From a bacterium (GTDB taxonomy: Bacteria > Patescibacteriota > Saccharimonadia > Saccharimonadales > UBA4665), in NCBI GenBank assembly GCA_021833065.1, contig JAKBGO010000005.1, forward strand, positions 1-43,613: a DNA stretch of 43,613 nt. The letters run 5' to 3'. Of the stretch, positions 1 through 8,031 are shown piece after piece. The position numbers and the translations under genes were made by a program. The notes under the pieces are model-generated. The model worked only from the letters and a program-made list of their open reading frames with translations, was not told the origin of the DNA and did not search any database. Position 1 is the stretch's first letter, and each line of letters starts with the position of its first letter.

Positions 1-57
1 ATGCCTTAGGAGCATGTACCGCAAGGTATGGAGGTTCAAGTCCTCTCTCGCGCACCA
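1..57 (+). tRNA. tRNA-Leu(UAG), 3' portion (5' end truncated by window)
   Basis: Anticodon stem-loop atgc-cttagga-gcat with anticodon TAG; long variable arm tacc-gcaa-ggta; T-arm ggaggttcaagtcctct; encoded CCA at 55-57. Confidence 0.85.
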
Positions 58-202
58 ATTAGAAAAATAGGGAATTTGATGTAATTGGTGAGATTTCCAA
101 AGATCGACTAGTGAACTCTATATATTAATTTGAACTAAAAAAATTAATCATTAACATCTGAATCGGTTTATTTTCCCCCACGAACTGTTTACATCGCAGC
201 GA

Positions 203-211
203 TGCTATAAT
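203..211 (+). promoter_or_regulatory. extended -10 promoter (TGC-TATAAT) for hisS
   Basis: TGCTATAAT ending 11 nt before the ATG at 223; no SD. Confidence 0.55.
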
Positions 212-222
212 TGAGTTAAATT

Positions 223-1524
223 ATGAGTAAATTAAATTTAAATCCCTATAAAGGTGCTAGAGACTTTTATCCTGACGATAAGCGAATTTTAAAATTCTTA
301 TTTTCCAAACTAAGATTAGTAGTTGAAAGCTATGGCTATGAAGAATATGATGCACCAATGTTGGAGGAATTTGAACTGTATGCTGCCAAGAGTGGCACTG
401 AAATAGTTAATCAGCAAACATATAATTTCACTGATCGGGGAGGAAGAAAGCTAGCTATCAGGCCGGAAATGACACCTTCCGTTAGTCGTATGGTAGCTAA
501 AAAAAGACAGGAGCTTAGTTATCCCCTTCGTCTTTATAGCATTCCTAATCTATGGCGTTATGAGAGGCAGCAAAAGGGCAGATTCAGAGAACATTGGCAG
601 TTAAATGTCGATCTTTTTGGTTTAAACGGGTTACAAGCGGATAATGAAATAATCTCGATTGCTGATGATATCTTTCAATCCTTTGGTGCCAGTCGAAAAA
701 TGTATAAAGTAAAAATCAACAGTCGAAAATTTATGGAATATTTTTTTGGTCAATACCTTGGTCTTAGCGAAGCTAAAACTAGGCCAATCATGAAACTGAT
801 TGATAGTTTTCATAAAATGAGCATGACAGAATTTATTCGTCAAATCGATGAAATCATAGATGATGTTGACCGTGAAAAAATGGTGGTAGAAAAAATAATA
901 AGTTTAATTAAAACCGAAAAAATTAAAGAACTACCGGAAGAATTAAAGAATCATTCGTCGCTTGATGTCATTAAAAAACTATTTGATTTGAACAAAGAAA
1001 AAACTAACTGGGTGTTTGATTCGACAATCATGAGAGGATTCGACTACTATACGGATATAGTATTTGAAATATTCGATGAAAATCCCGAAAACAACCGATC
1101 TATGATGGGGGGTGGAAGATACGACGGCTTGGTCGGTTTATTTGGTGTAGAGCCTATTTCAACTGTTGGATTTGGTCTTGGAGACGCTACATTGTTTAAT
1201 TTTGTAAGCGCTCATGGATTACTTAATGAAATTAGTCCGGAAACAGACGCTTATGCAATACTGATTGAGACTGATTTGTCCAGAACTATCCCTATAATTC
1301 AGTCCTTAAGAACGAGAGGTGTAAACATAGCTGTTGGGGAAATTGGCAAGAAGATAGGAGATCAAATAGCCATTGCCGTTAAGAAAAAAATTCCTTACGT
1401 CATAATTATCGGTGGCGAAGAATTAAAAACCGGTAAGTTGACTTTAAAAGAGCTTTCGTCCAAAAAAGAGTATCAGTTTAACAATCTAGAGTTAATTGAT
1501 TTCTTTAAGACTAAAAATAGATAG
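223..1524 (+). CDS. hisS: histidyl-tRNA synthetase
   Basis: Class II aaRS motifs RPEMTPSVSRM, RYERQQKGRFREHWQLNVDLFG, MMGGGRYDGL; C-terminal anticodon-binding domain. Confidence 0.95.
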   Translation: MSKLNLNPYKGARDFYPDDKRILKFLFSKLRLVVESYGYEEYDAPMLEEFELYAAKSGTEIVNQQTYNFTDRGGRKLAIRPEMTPSVSRMVAKKRQELSYPLRLYSIPNLWRYERQQKGRFREHWQLNVDLFGLNGLQADNEIISIADDIFQSFGASRKMYKVKINSRKFMEYFFGQYLGLSEAKTRPIMKLIDSFHKMSMTEFIRQIDEIIDDVDREKMVVEKIISLIKTEKIKELPEELKNHSSLDVIKKLFDLNKEKTNWVFDSTIMRGFDYYTDIVFEIFDENPENNRSMMGGGRYDGLVGLFGVEPISTVGFGLGDATLFNFVSAHGLLNEISPETDAYAILIETDLSRTIPIIQSLRTRGVNIAVGEIGKKIGDQIAIAVKKKIPYVIIIGGEELKTGKLTLKELSSKKEYQFNNLELIDFFKTKNR

Positions 1525-1527
1525 ATT

Positions 1528-1556
1528 TTGTTCAAAAAGCAAATTCCTGTTATCAT
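1528..1556 (+). promoter_or_regulatory. putative promoter for tig (TTGTTC-N17-TATCAT)
   Basis: -35 at 1528-1533, -10 at 1551-1556, ATG 8 nt downstream of the -10, no SD. Confidence 0.55.
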
Positions 1557-1564
1557 TTTAATCT

Positions 1565-2851
1565 ATGCAAGTAAAAATTACAGACAACAAATCAACCCAA
1601 GTTACTTTTTCTGCTGTCGCTGATAAAGAACTTTTAGATAAGCATCTAAAAATTGTTTTAAACCAATTTTCTAAAACCATGTCATTGCCAGGGTTTAGAA
1701 AAGGACATATTCCGACAGCGATTCTTGAAAAGAATATCGATCCCTCTACTCTACAGACTGAATTTTTAGACTCCGCACTAAACGATATGTATTCACAGTC
1801 AATAAAGGAATTAAAGTTGATGCCTGTTGATCGGCCTAACGTATCAGTGAAAAAATTTGTGCCGTTTGAAACCTTGGAAGTTGTTTTTGACGTTGAGAGG
1901 GTAGCCGATATCGTTTTACCTGATATCAAAAAACTGACTACCAGAAAAAAGAAAACAGTTGCCTCTGAGAAAGATGTAAAAAAGGTCGTAGATGATTTAA
2001 TAGCCAGAGAGTCTACCAGACAGGAATCAAAGTTGGCAGCTAAATTAAACGATGAAGTTGTTTTTGACTTTGAGGGAAGCGACGAAAAGACCAAACAGGT
2101 AATCGAAGGTGCGAAAGCTGACAACTATCCGCTTGTTCTTGGCTCAAAAAGTTTCATTCCTGGTTTCGAGGAAGAACTGATTGGCTTAAAAAAAGGTGAT
2201 CAAAAAGAGTTCAAGATAACTTTCCCTGCCGATTACTATCAGACAGAGCTAAAAAGTAAGAAAACCGTTTTTAAGGTTAAAATAAAATCAGTAAATAAAC
2301 TTGTTAAACCGGAATTGGATGAAAAGTTTTTTGCCAAAATCGGTCCTTTCAAAAACCTAGAAGATCTTAAAAAAGCAGTATCTCAACAACTCGAATCCGA
2401 GGATAATAACAGAAATAAACAAAATTTCGATAACCAGATCGTAGAAGAATTGGTAGAAAAGACGAAGATTGACCTACCAGAAAGTCTAATTAAATCGGAA
2501 CTAGATAGAATATTGGAACAGGATAAGGCAGCACTACAATCAAGGGGACAGACATTTGAAGATCACTTGAAGGAAGAAGGCGTCACCGAAGAAGAGCACA
2601 CTAAAAGAAATCGTGAAATGGCTGAGAAACAGATTAAGGCCGGTCTAGTATTATCGAAACTTGCCTCCGATCTTGGGATTACTGTCACTGAAACCGAACT
2701 AAAGGCTAGGTTAAATCTCTTGACCAATTATTATCAAACCGATGAATATATGCTCAAAGAGCTGGAAACTGAAAATGCCAAGCTTGATATTAAAAACCGT
2801 ATGCAGATTGAAAAAACGTTAGATTACCTAGATAACCTGTTAAATAAATAA
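1565..2851 (+). CDS. tig: trigger factor (peptidyl-prolyl isomerase chaperone)
   Basis: N-terminal ribosome-binding region with GFRKGHIP, FKBP-like domain (DEVVFDFEG), C-terminal helical domain. Confidence 0.93.
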   Translation: MQVKITDNKSTQVTFSAVADKELLDKHLKIVLNQFSKTMSLPGFRKGHIPTAILEKNIDPSTLQTEFLDSALNDMYSQSIKELKLMPVDRPNVSVKKFVPFETLEVVFDVERVADIVLPDIKKLTTRKKKTVASEKDVKKVVDDLIARESTRQESKLAAKLNDEVVFDFEGSDEKTKQVIEGAKADNYPLVLGSKSFIPGFEEELIGLKKGDQKEFKITFPADYYQTELKSKKTVFKVKIKSVNKLVKPELDEKFFAKIGPFKNLEDLKKAVSQQLESEDNNRNKQNFDNQIVEELVEKTKIDLPESLIKSELDRILEQDKAALQSRGQTFEDHLKEEGVTEEEHTKRNREMAEKQIKAGLVLSKLASDLGITVTETELKARLNLLTNYYQTDEYMLKELETENAKLDIKNRMQIEKTLDYLDNLLNK

Positions 2852-2854
2852 CAA

Positions 2855-2881
2855 TTAGCACTCTTGACATGTGAGTGCTAA
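2855..2881 (+). promoter_or_regulatory. CIRCE operator (HrcA binding site)
   Basis: Perfect TTAGCACTC-N9-GAGTGCTAA inverted repeat immediately upstream of clpP. Confidence 0.93.
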
Positions 2882-2892
2882 TAAACTACTAT
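2864..2892 (+). promoter_or_regulatory. clpP promoter (TTGACA-N17-TACTAT) overlapping CIRCE
   Basis: -35 TTGACA 2864-2869 inside the CIRCE; -10 TACTAT 2887-2892; ATG at 2900. Confidence 0.8.
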
Positions 2893-2899
2893 TGAATAT

Positions 2900-3499
2900 A
2901 TGAAAAACGATGTTAAATCAGTATTAGTACCAACTGTAATTGAGAATGAAGGTCGATATGAAAGAGCTTATGATATTTATTCTCGACTACTAAAAGAGAG
3001 AATTATTTTTTTGGGAGATGAGGTCAATCAAGTAACAGCAAATTTGATTGTTGCTCAGTTATTATTCCTAAAGGCTGAAAATGCGACAAAGGATATATAT
3101 CTTTACATCAACAGCCCTGGAGGTAGTGTTTATGATGCTCTGGCGATATACGATACGATGAAATTTATTAAAAACGATGTCCAAACCTTTGGTATCGGTG
3201 TCCAGGCCTCAGCGGCTGCCTTTCTACTTAGTTCAGGCACCAAAGGTAAAAGATTTTTACTCCCGAACTCCACCGTCATGATTCATCAACCAAGTTCTGG
3301 TACAAGAGGTAAGGTAACAGACCAGGAGATTGATTTACAGGAAAGTTTGCGTCTAAAAAGATTGCTGGAATCAATAATGGCTGAAAATACCGGTCAAAAG
3401 CCTGATATCATCCATCAAGATATGGAAAGAGACAAATGGTTATCGGCTGAACAAGCCGTTAAATACGGATTAGCTGATAAAATTATCAAAAACATTTAA
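2900..3499 (+). CDS. clpP: ATP-dependent Clp protease proteolytic subunit
   Basis: [28 protein letters not shown] (Ser), MIHQPSSG (His), [19 protein letters not shown] (Asp). Confidence 0.96.
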   Translation: MKNDVKSVLVPTVIENEGRYERAYDIYSRLLKERIIFLGDEVNQVTANLIVAQLLFLKAENATKDIYLYINSPGGSVYDALAIYDTMKFIKNDVQTFGIGVQASAAAFLLSSGTKGKRFLLPNSTVMIHQPSSGTRGKVTDQEIDLQESLRLKRLLESIMAENTGQKPDIIHQDMERDKWLSAEQAVKYGLADKIIKNI

Positions 3500-4177
3500 T
3501 TATCTTTTATCGCTTTGATTAGAAAATGCGTCAAAAGTTGATATTTTTGCTAGATGGACGGTCTTACCAATCAGACTCGTAGCTAGACTTTCGACAAACC
3601 TTGATTCGCTGATCGGATTAGGTCCCTCGAAAATTCCCAGTAAAAGAGTTACCGGTCTCGGTTTAATTGCCTTAGAGTTATCTGAGCTTTCATGATTAAA
3701 TCTTGGTCTCAGTAATCCCAGGTGGTATTGAATAGCGTGTCTCTCTTCATATAGAACTGAACCTTGATTATCGAAGTTCGGTACATCTTTTAGTTTTAGT
3801 CGGAGATCTTTTCGGTTACCATTTTTTAATTGTTTGTATGTTACATCAGATATTTCCGCCGATAAGCCAATGTCTAAAAGGAGATTTGGGAAAAGTTGGG
3901 CTTCAATCATATTGCTTAGAACCTGATTGCTTGTTGATGTGTTTGCCACGTAGACACCACCCTTTTGTCTAACCATTTTAATTTCCGAACCTAAAGCATA
4001 TACGACATTTGGATTTTTTTTGAAACTCAAAATGCAAGAATTAATTGAGGCGAGTTTGCCAACTTTACCCTTCAAATCGTCTAAGCGTGAATCATTTTCA
4101 ATTGGCCTGCCGATATCCTCGTAAAGAATAGGTGTTCCATTAGTATCTCTTAAATTAGCGTGTCGATGTTTATTCAT
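3500..4177 (-). CDS. hypothetical protein (no family recognised)
   Basis: Long ORF antiparallel to neighbours. The tracked start (4228) is TTG; ATG at 4177-4175 (MNKHRHANLRDTNGTP...) preceded by a GAAGGAAG SD is more likely. TTGATT-N16-TATTAT promoter on the minus strand upstream. Confidence 0.75.
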   Translation of the reverse strand: MNKHRHANLRDTNGTPILYEDIGRPIENDSRLDDLKGKVGKLASINSCILSFKKNPNVVYALGSEIKMVRQKGGVYVANTSTSNQVLSNMIEAQLFPNLLLDIGLSAEISDVTYKQLKNGNRKDLRLKLKDVPNFDNQGSVLYEERHAIQYHLGLLRPRFNHESSDNSKAIKPRPVTLLLGIFEGPNPISESRFVESLATSLIGKTVHLAKISTFDAFSNQSDKR

Positions 4178-4252
4178 GACTTCCTTCAAAATTTTATATA
4201 ATAATACAATAAAATTGTTATAAATCAATTATGCTGAGTTTGTCTAATCTAG

Positions 4253-4282
4253 TTGACAATTAACTTCATTTCCGTTTAAAAT
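4253..4282 (+). promoter_or_regulatory. putative rpoB promoter (TTGACA-N18-TAAAAT)
   Basis: -35 at 4253-4258, -10 at 4277-4282; implies a ~170-nt 5' leader. Confidence 0.6.
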
Positions 4283-4392
4283 ACTATTCAAGAAGTAGTG
4301 TAAGACAGGCTTTTTATGTATTTATTTAAAAACCCCCTGCTTAGTTTTCTTCGCGCGAATTATAAACAAAAATACAATAAAACAGATAAAAC

Positions 4393-4414
4393 TGAGGTTA
4401 AACCTCAATTTTTT
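4393..4414 (+). terminator. intrinsic terminator-like hairpin in the rpoB leader (candidate attenuator)
   Basis: TGAGGT-taa-ACCTCA followed by A and TTTTTT (4409-4414), 45 nt upstream of the rpoB ATG. Confidence 0.6.
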
Positions 4415-4458
4415 AGTTATTAATTATTATCAAATATTACAGGGGGCGTTGATTTTAA

Positions 4459-7400
4459 ATGGTCAATACTAGTGCTATTAAATCTAAAAATGAAAAACGT
4501 GTTTATTACACAAAAAAAGATAATTATATTGAAATACCTAACTTGATTGAACATCAGAATAAATCCTTCGCTTGGCTGGTTCAAGAGGGACTTGGAGAAT
4601 TATTTTCAGAAGTCAGTCCGATTGAAGATTATACCGGCGCAAAACTTACCCTTAAGTTCTTAGATTATCATTTTGATGAGCCGAAACTTTCCGAATGGGA
4701 AGCTCGTGAAAATAATGTGACTTATGAGGCACCTCTACTTGCGCGAGTAGAGTTGACTAATAAAGTAACCGGCGAGGTTAAAGAACAGGAGATTTATCTA
4801 GGCGATTATCCATGGATGACCGATCGCGGGACTTTTGTTATTAACGGAGCTGAGAGGGTTGTAGTCAGTCAGCTTATCCGATCTGCCGGCGTATTTTTTA
4901 CTGCCGAACAACACGCCTTAAACCTTCTATACGGTGCCAAGGTTATCCCTGGTCGTGGCGCGTGGTTAGAATTTGAAACAGCTCCAAATGGCAGCATATA
5001 CGTCAAAATTGATCGTAAAAGAAAACTCCCTGTTACCACTTTGCTTAAATCATTAGGAATGACTGAGTCGGCCATCAAAGATCAGATGAAACATGTTGAT
5101 ACCGGTCGTGTTAACTATATCGAAGCAACCCTTGATAAGGATCCGTCTAAAGGACAGAACGAAGCTTTAATAGAGGTTTATAGGCGATTAAGACCTGGTG
5201 ATTTAGCAACCGTCGATAACGCCAAGACCTTGATTGAAAATATGTTTTATAATTTCAAGCGTTTTGATTTCTCTAGGGTTGGACGTTACCGAATGAATAA
5301 ACGTCTAAATATGGATATACCAAATACTACCGAGAATCGAGTTATGAGACTTGAGGATATTTTGGCGATAGTTGCAGAAATAATTCGACTGAATAATACT
5401 CAGGAAGACCCCGATGATATCGATAGTTTGGCTTCAAGACGAATTCGGCTGGTCGGTGAATTAGTTCAGAGACAGTTCCGAATTGGTCTGCTTCGTATGG
5501 AAAGAAACACCAAAGACAGGATGTCGATGTCCGATATCGAAACTGTGACACCATCCCAACTAATTAATGCACGTCCAATCGTTGCGTCGGTCAGGGAATT
5601 TTTCGCATCGTCTCAGTTATCACAGTTCATGGATCAGATTAACCCTCTATCTGAGTTAGCTACCAAACGACGCTTGTCTTCAATGGGTCCCGGCGGATTA
5701 AATCGTGAGCGTGCAGGATTTGACGTCCGTGATGCTCATGCCACTCATTATGGAAGAATCTGTGCGGTTGAAACACCAGAAGGAGCAAACATCGGTCTGG
5801 TACTTAATATGGCTAGCTATACAAAGGTTAATGAATACGGATTTTTGGAAACTCCTTATCGCAAAGTTATCAATGCTCTTCCAACAAATAAATTAGTTGG
5901 TGAAATCGCATTGATAGATTACGTTGATGAAAAGGAAAAAGTTTTAGTTAAAGCCGGCAAGGTTATCACCAAGGATGATGTTGCTAAGCTGTCTAAAGTC
6001 AAAGATAAAGTTACCTGGCCAATTAAGGCGAGAGTCAGTGATGAAATTGTTTACCTAGACGCCGATCAAGAAGCTTCAGTAGTTATAGCTTCTGCTGGTT
6101 CCGATGTTGATGATAAAGGTTATTTTGTAAACGAACGTGTCAGTGCCCGTATTAATTTAAAACCGGGTGAAGTAGCTGCCGATGAGGTCAATTATATTGA
6201 TGCAGCCCATAATCAAATTATTGGTTCGACAGCCGGATTAGTCCCATTTATTGAAAAAAACTACGTGCTAAGAAGTCTGATGGGATCAAACCAGCAAAGA
6301 CAGGCGGTTCCTTTGATACAACCCGAGAATCCAATCGTCGGTACAGGTTTGGAATCAGTCGTTGCTAGAAACACCGGTCAAATAGTTTTAGCTGATGCCG
6401 ATGGAAAAGTTATTAGTGCTGATGCTAAAAAAGTTGTAGTTGAATATAAAGACGGTATGAAAACCTATCAGCCAGCCAGGTTTGTTAGAAGTAATGAAGG
6501 TACTTCAATGAATCAAAAGGTGGTTGTAAGGTCTGGTGATATGGTTAAAAAAGGCGATGTTTTACTGGAAGGGATGTCCGTTAAGGATGGTGAATTGGCT
6601 CTTGGAAAAGATTTAATTACGGCTTTCATGCCTTGGTCTGGTTATAACTTCGAGGATGCTATCATCATCAGTCGTAAATTAGTCGAGGATGATACTCTAA
6701 CCTCTATTCATATTGTAGATTTTATGATTGAGGTAAGGGAAACCAAACTAGGTCCGGAAATCGTAACAAGGGATATTCCTAACGTATCCGAAGAATCATT
6801 ACGACACTTGGATGAAAATGGTATTGTCAGAATTGGTGCTGAAGTTCACCCCGGAGACATACTTGTCGGTAAGATTACTCCAAAAGGCGAACAAGAACTA
6901 AGTTCCGAAGAAAGATTGCTACGTGCAATATTTGGTGAAAAAGCCAAAGAGGTTCGCGATACATCCCAGCGCATGAGTAACGGTAAACACGGTAAGGTGG
7001 TTGGAGTTAAGGTGTTTTCAAAAGAAACTGGTCATGAACTTAAGGCTGGTGTCATCATGCAAATCAAAGTTTTCGTGGCTCAAATGAGAAAGATTTCCGT
7101 TGGGGATAAACTTGGAGGTCGTCATGGTAACAAAGGTGTAATAGCTAGAATTTTACCTGTTGAAGATATGCCTTATATGGAAGATGGTACCCCAGTAGAT
7201 ATTATTCTAAATCCACTTGGCGTGCCTTCTCGTATGAACTTGGGTCAGTTATTCGAAGTGCACCTTGGTATGGCGGCCCGTGCTCTTGGAATAAAAGTTG
7301 CTTCTCCGTCGTTTAACGGTGTTCCGCTCGATAAGATACAAGATTTATTAAAAGAGGCTAAGTTGCCAGAAGATGGAAAGCAACAGCTCTACGATGGCCG

Positions 7401-8031
7401 AACTGGTGAACCTTTCAAAGAAAGAACTACAGTCGGTTCCATGTACATGAATAAGTTAAATCACATGGTGACCGATAAAATTCATGCCCGTTCAACCGGA
7501 CCATACACCATGGTCACCCAACAACCTTTGGGTGGAAAAGCTCAAAATGGTGGTCAGCGTTTTGGTGAAATGGAGGTTTGGGCGCTTGAAGCTTATGGCG
7601 CATCGGCAACTCTGCAAGAAATGTTGACCATTAAGTCTGATGATGTCTACGGAAGATCCAAGGCTTACGAATCAATTATTAAAAAGAATAAGATTCTTGG
7701 CCCTAAAGTTCCAGAAAGCTTTAATGTGTTAGTCAAAGAACTTCAAGGACTTGGACTGAAGGTTGATTTAGTTAAATCCGAAAGCATTATTGATGCTGAA
7801 GCCGTGCTTGCTTCCAATATTCATGAAGAAGCTGTCCACCCCGCTACCGTAGATGTTCCAGAGCCTATTGCTTCTGATATTGATGTTACGGATGAAGTCC
7901 CAGGAGATGATCTGTCACTAGTAGATTTAGACGATGATTTAGCTGATGATTTTGTTGTATCGGTTGGTGCTGATGACAATGACGACAATCAATTAACTAA
8001 TGATGACGAAGATGAAAAGGAGTTAGCATAA
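4459..8031 (+). CDS. rpoB: DNA-directed RNA polymerase subunit beta
   Basis: Canonical motifs SSQLSQFMDQINPLSEL, GPGGLNRERAGFDVRDAHATHYGRIC.ETPEG, GDKLGGRHGNKGV, MVTDKIHARSTGPYTMVTQQPLGGKAQNGGQRFGEMEVWALEAYGA. Confidence 0.98.
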   Translation: MVNTSAIKSKNEKRVYYTKKDNYIEIPNLIEHQNKSFAWLVQEGLGELFSEVSPIEDYTGAKLTLKFLDYHFDEPKLSEWEARENNVTYEAPLLARVELTNKVTGEVKEQEIYLGDYPWMTDRGTFVINGAERVVVSQLIRSAGVFFTAEQHALNLLYGAKVIPGRGAWLEFETAPNGSIYVKIDRKRKLPVTTLLKSLGMTESAIKDQMKHVDTGRVNYIEATLDKDPSKGQNEALIEVYRRLRPGDLATVDNAKTLIENMFYNFKRFDFSRVGRYRMNKRLNMDIPNTTENRVMRLEDILAIVAEIIRLNNTQEDPDDIDSLASRRIRLVGELVQRQFRIGLLRMERNTKDRMSMSDIETVTPSQLINARPIVASVREFFASSQLSQFMDQINPLSELATKRRLSSMGPGGLNRERAGFDVRDAHATHYGRICAVETPEGANIGLVLNMASYTKVNEYGFLETPYRKVINALPTNKLVGEIALIDYVDEKEKVLVKAGKVITKDDVAKLSKVKDKVTWPIKARVSDEIVYLDADQEASVVIASAGSDVDDKGYFVNERVSARINLKPGEVAADEVNYIDAAHNQIIGSTAGLVPFIEKNYVLRSLMGSNQQRQAVPLIQPENPIVGTGLESVVARNTGQIVLADADGKVISADAKKVVVEYKDGMKTYQPARFVRSNEGTSMNQKVVVRSGDMVKKGDVLLEGMSVKDGELALGKDLITAFMPWSGYNFEDAIIISRKLVEDDTLTSIHIVDFMIEVRETKLGPEIVTRDIPNVSEESLRHLDENGIVRIGAEVHPGDILVGKITPKGEQELSSEERLLRAIFGEKAKEVRDTSQRMSNGKHGKVVGVKVFSKETGHELKAGVIMQIKVFVAQMRKISVGDKLGGRHGNKGVIARILPVEDMPYMEDGTPVDIILNPLGVPSRMNLGQLFEVHLGMAARALGIKVASPSFNGVPLDKIQDLLKEAKLPEDGKQQLYDGRTGEPFKERTTVGSMYMNKLNHMVTDKIHARSTGPYTMVTQQPLGGKAQNGGQRFGEMEVWALEAYGASATLQEMLTIKSDDVYGRSKAYESIIKKNKILGPKVPESFNVLVKELQGLGLKVDLVKSESIIDAEAVLASNIHEEAVHPATVDVPEPIASDIDVTDEVPGDDLSLVDLDDDLADDFVVSVGADDNDDNQLTNDDEDEKELA

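Noticed and set aside
120-160. AT-only inverted repeat ATTAATTT...AAATTAAT upstream of hisS
   Set aside because: Purely A/T stem in AT-rich intergenic DNA with no U-tract or conserved context; expected by chance.
1558-2124. 188-aa minus-strand ORF opposite tig
   Set aside because: Antisense to a clear trigger factor gene; Ser/Thr/Phe-rich low-information composition typical of shadow ORFs.
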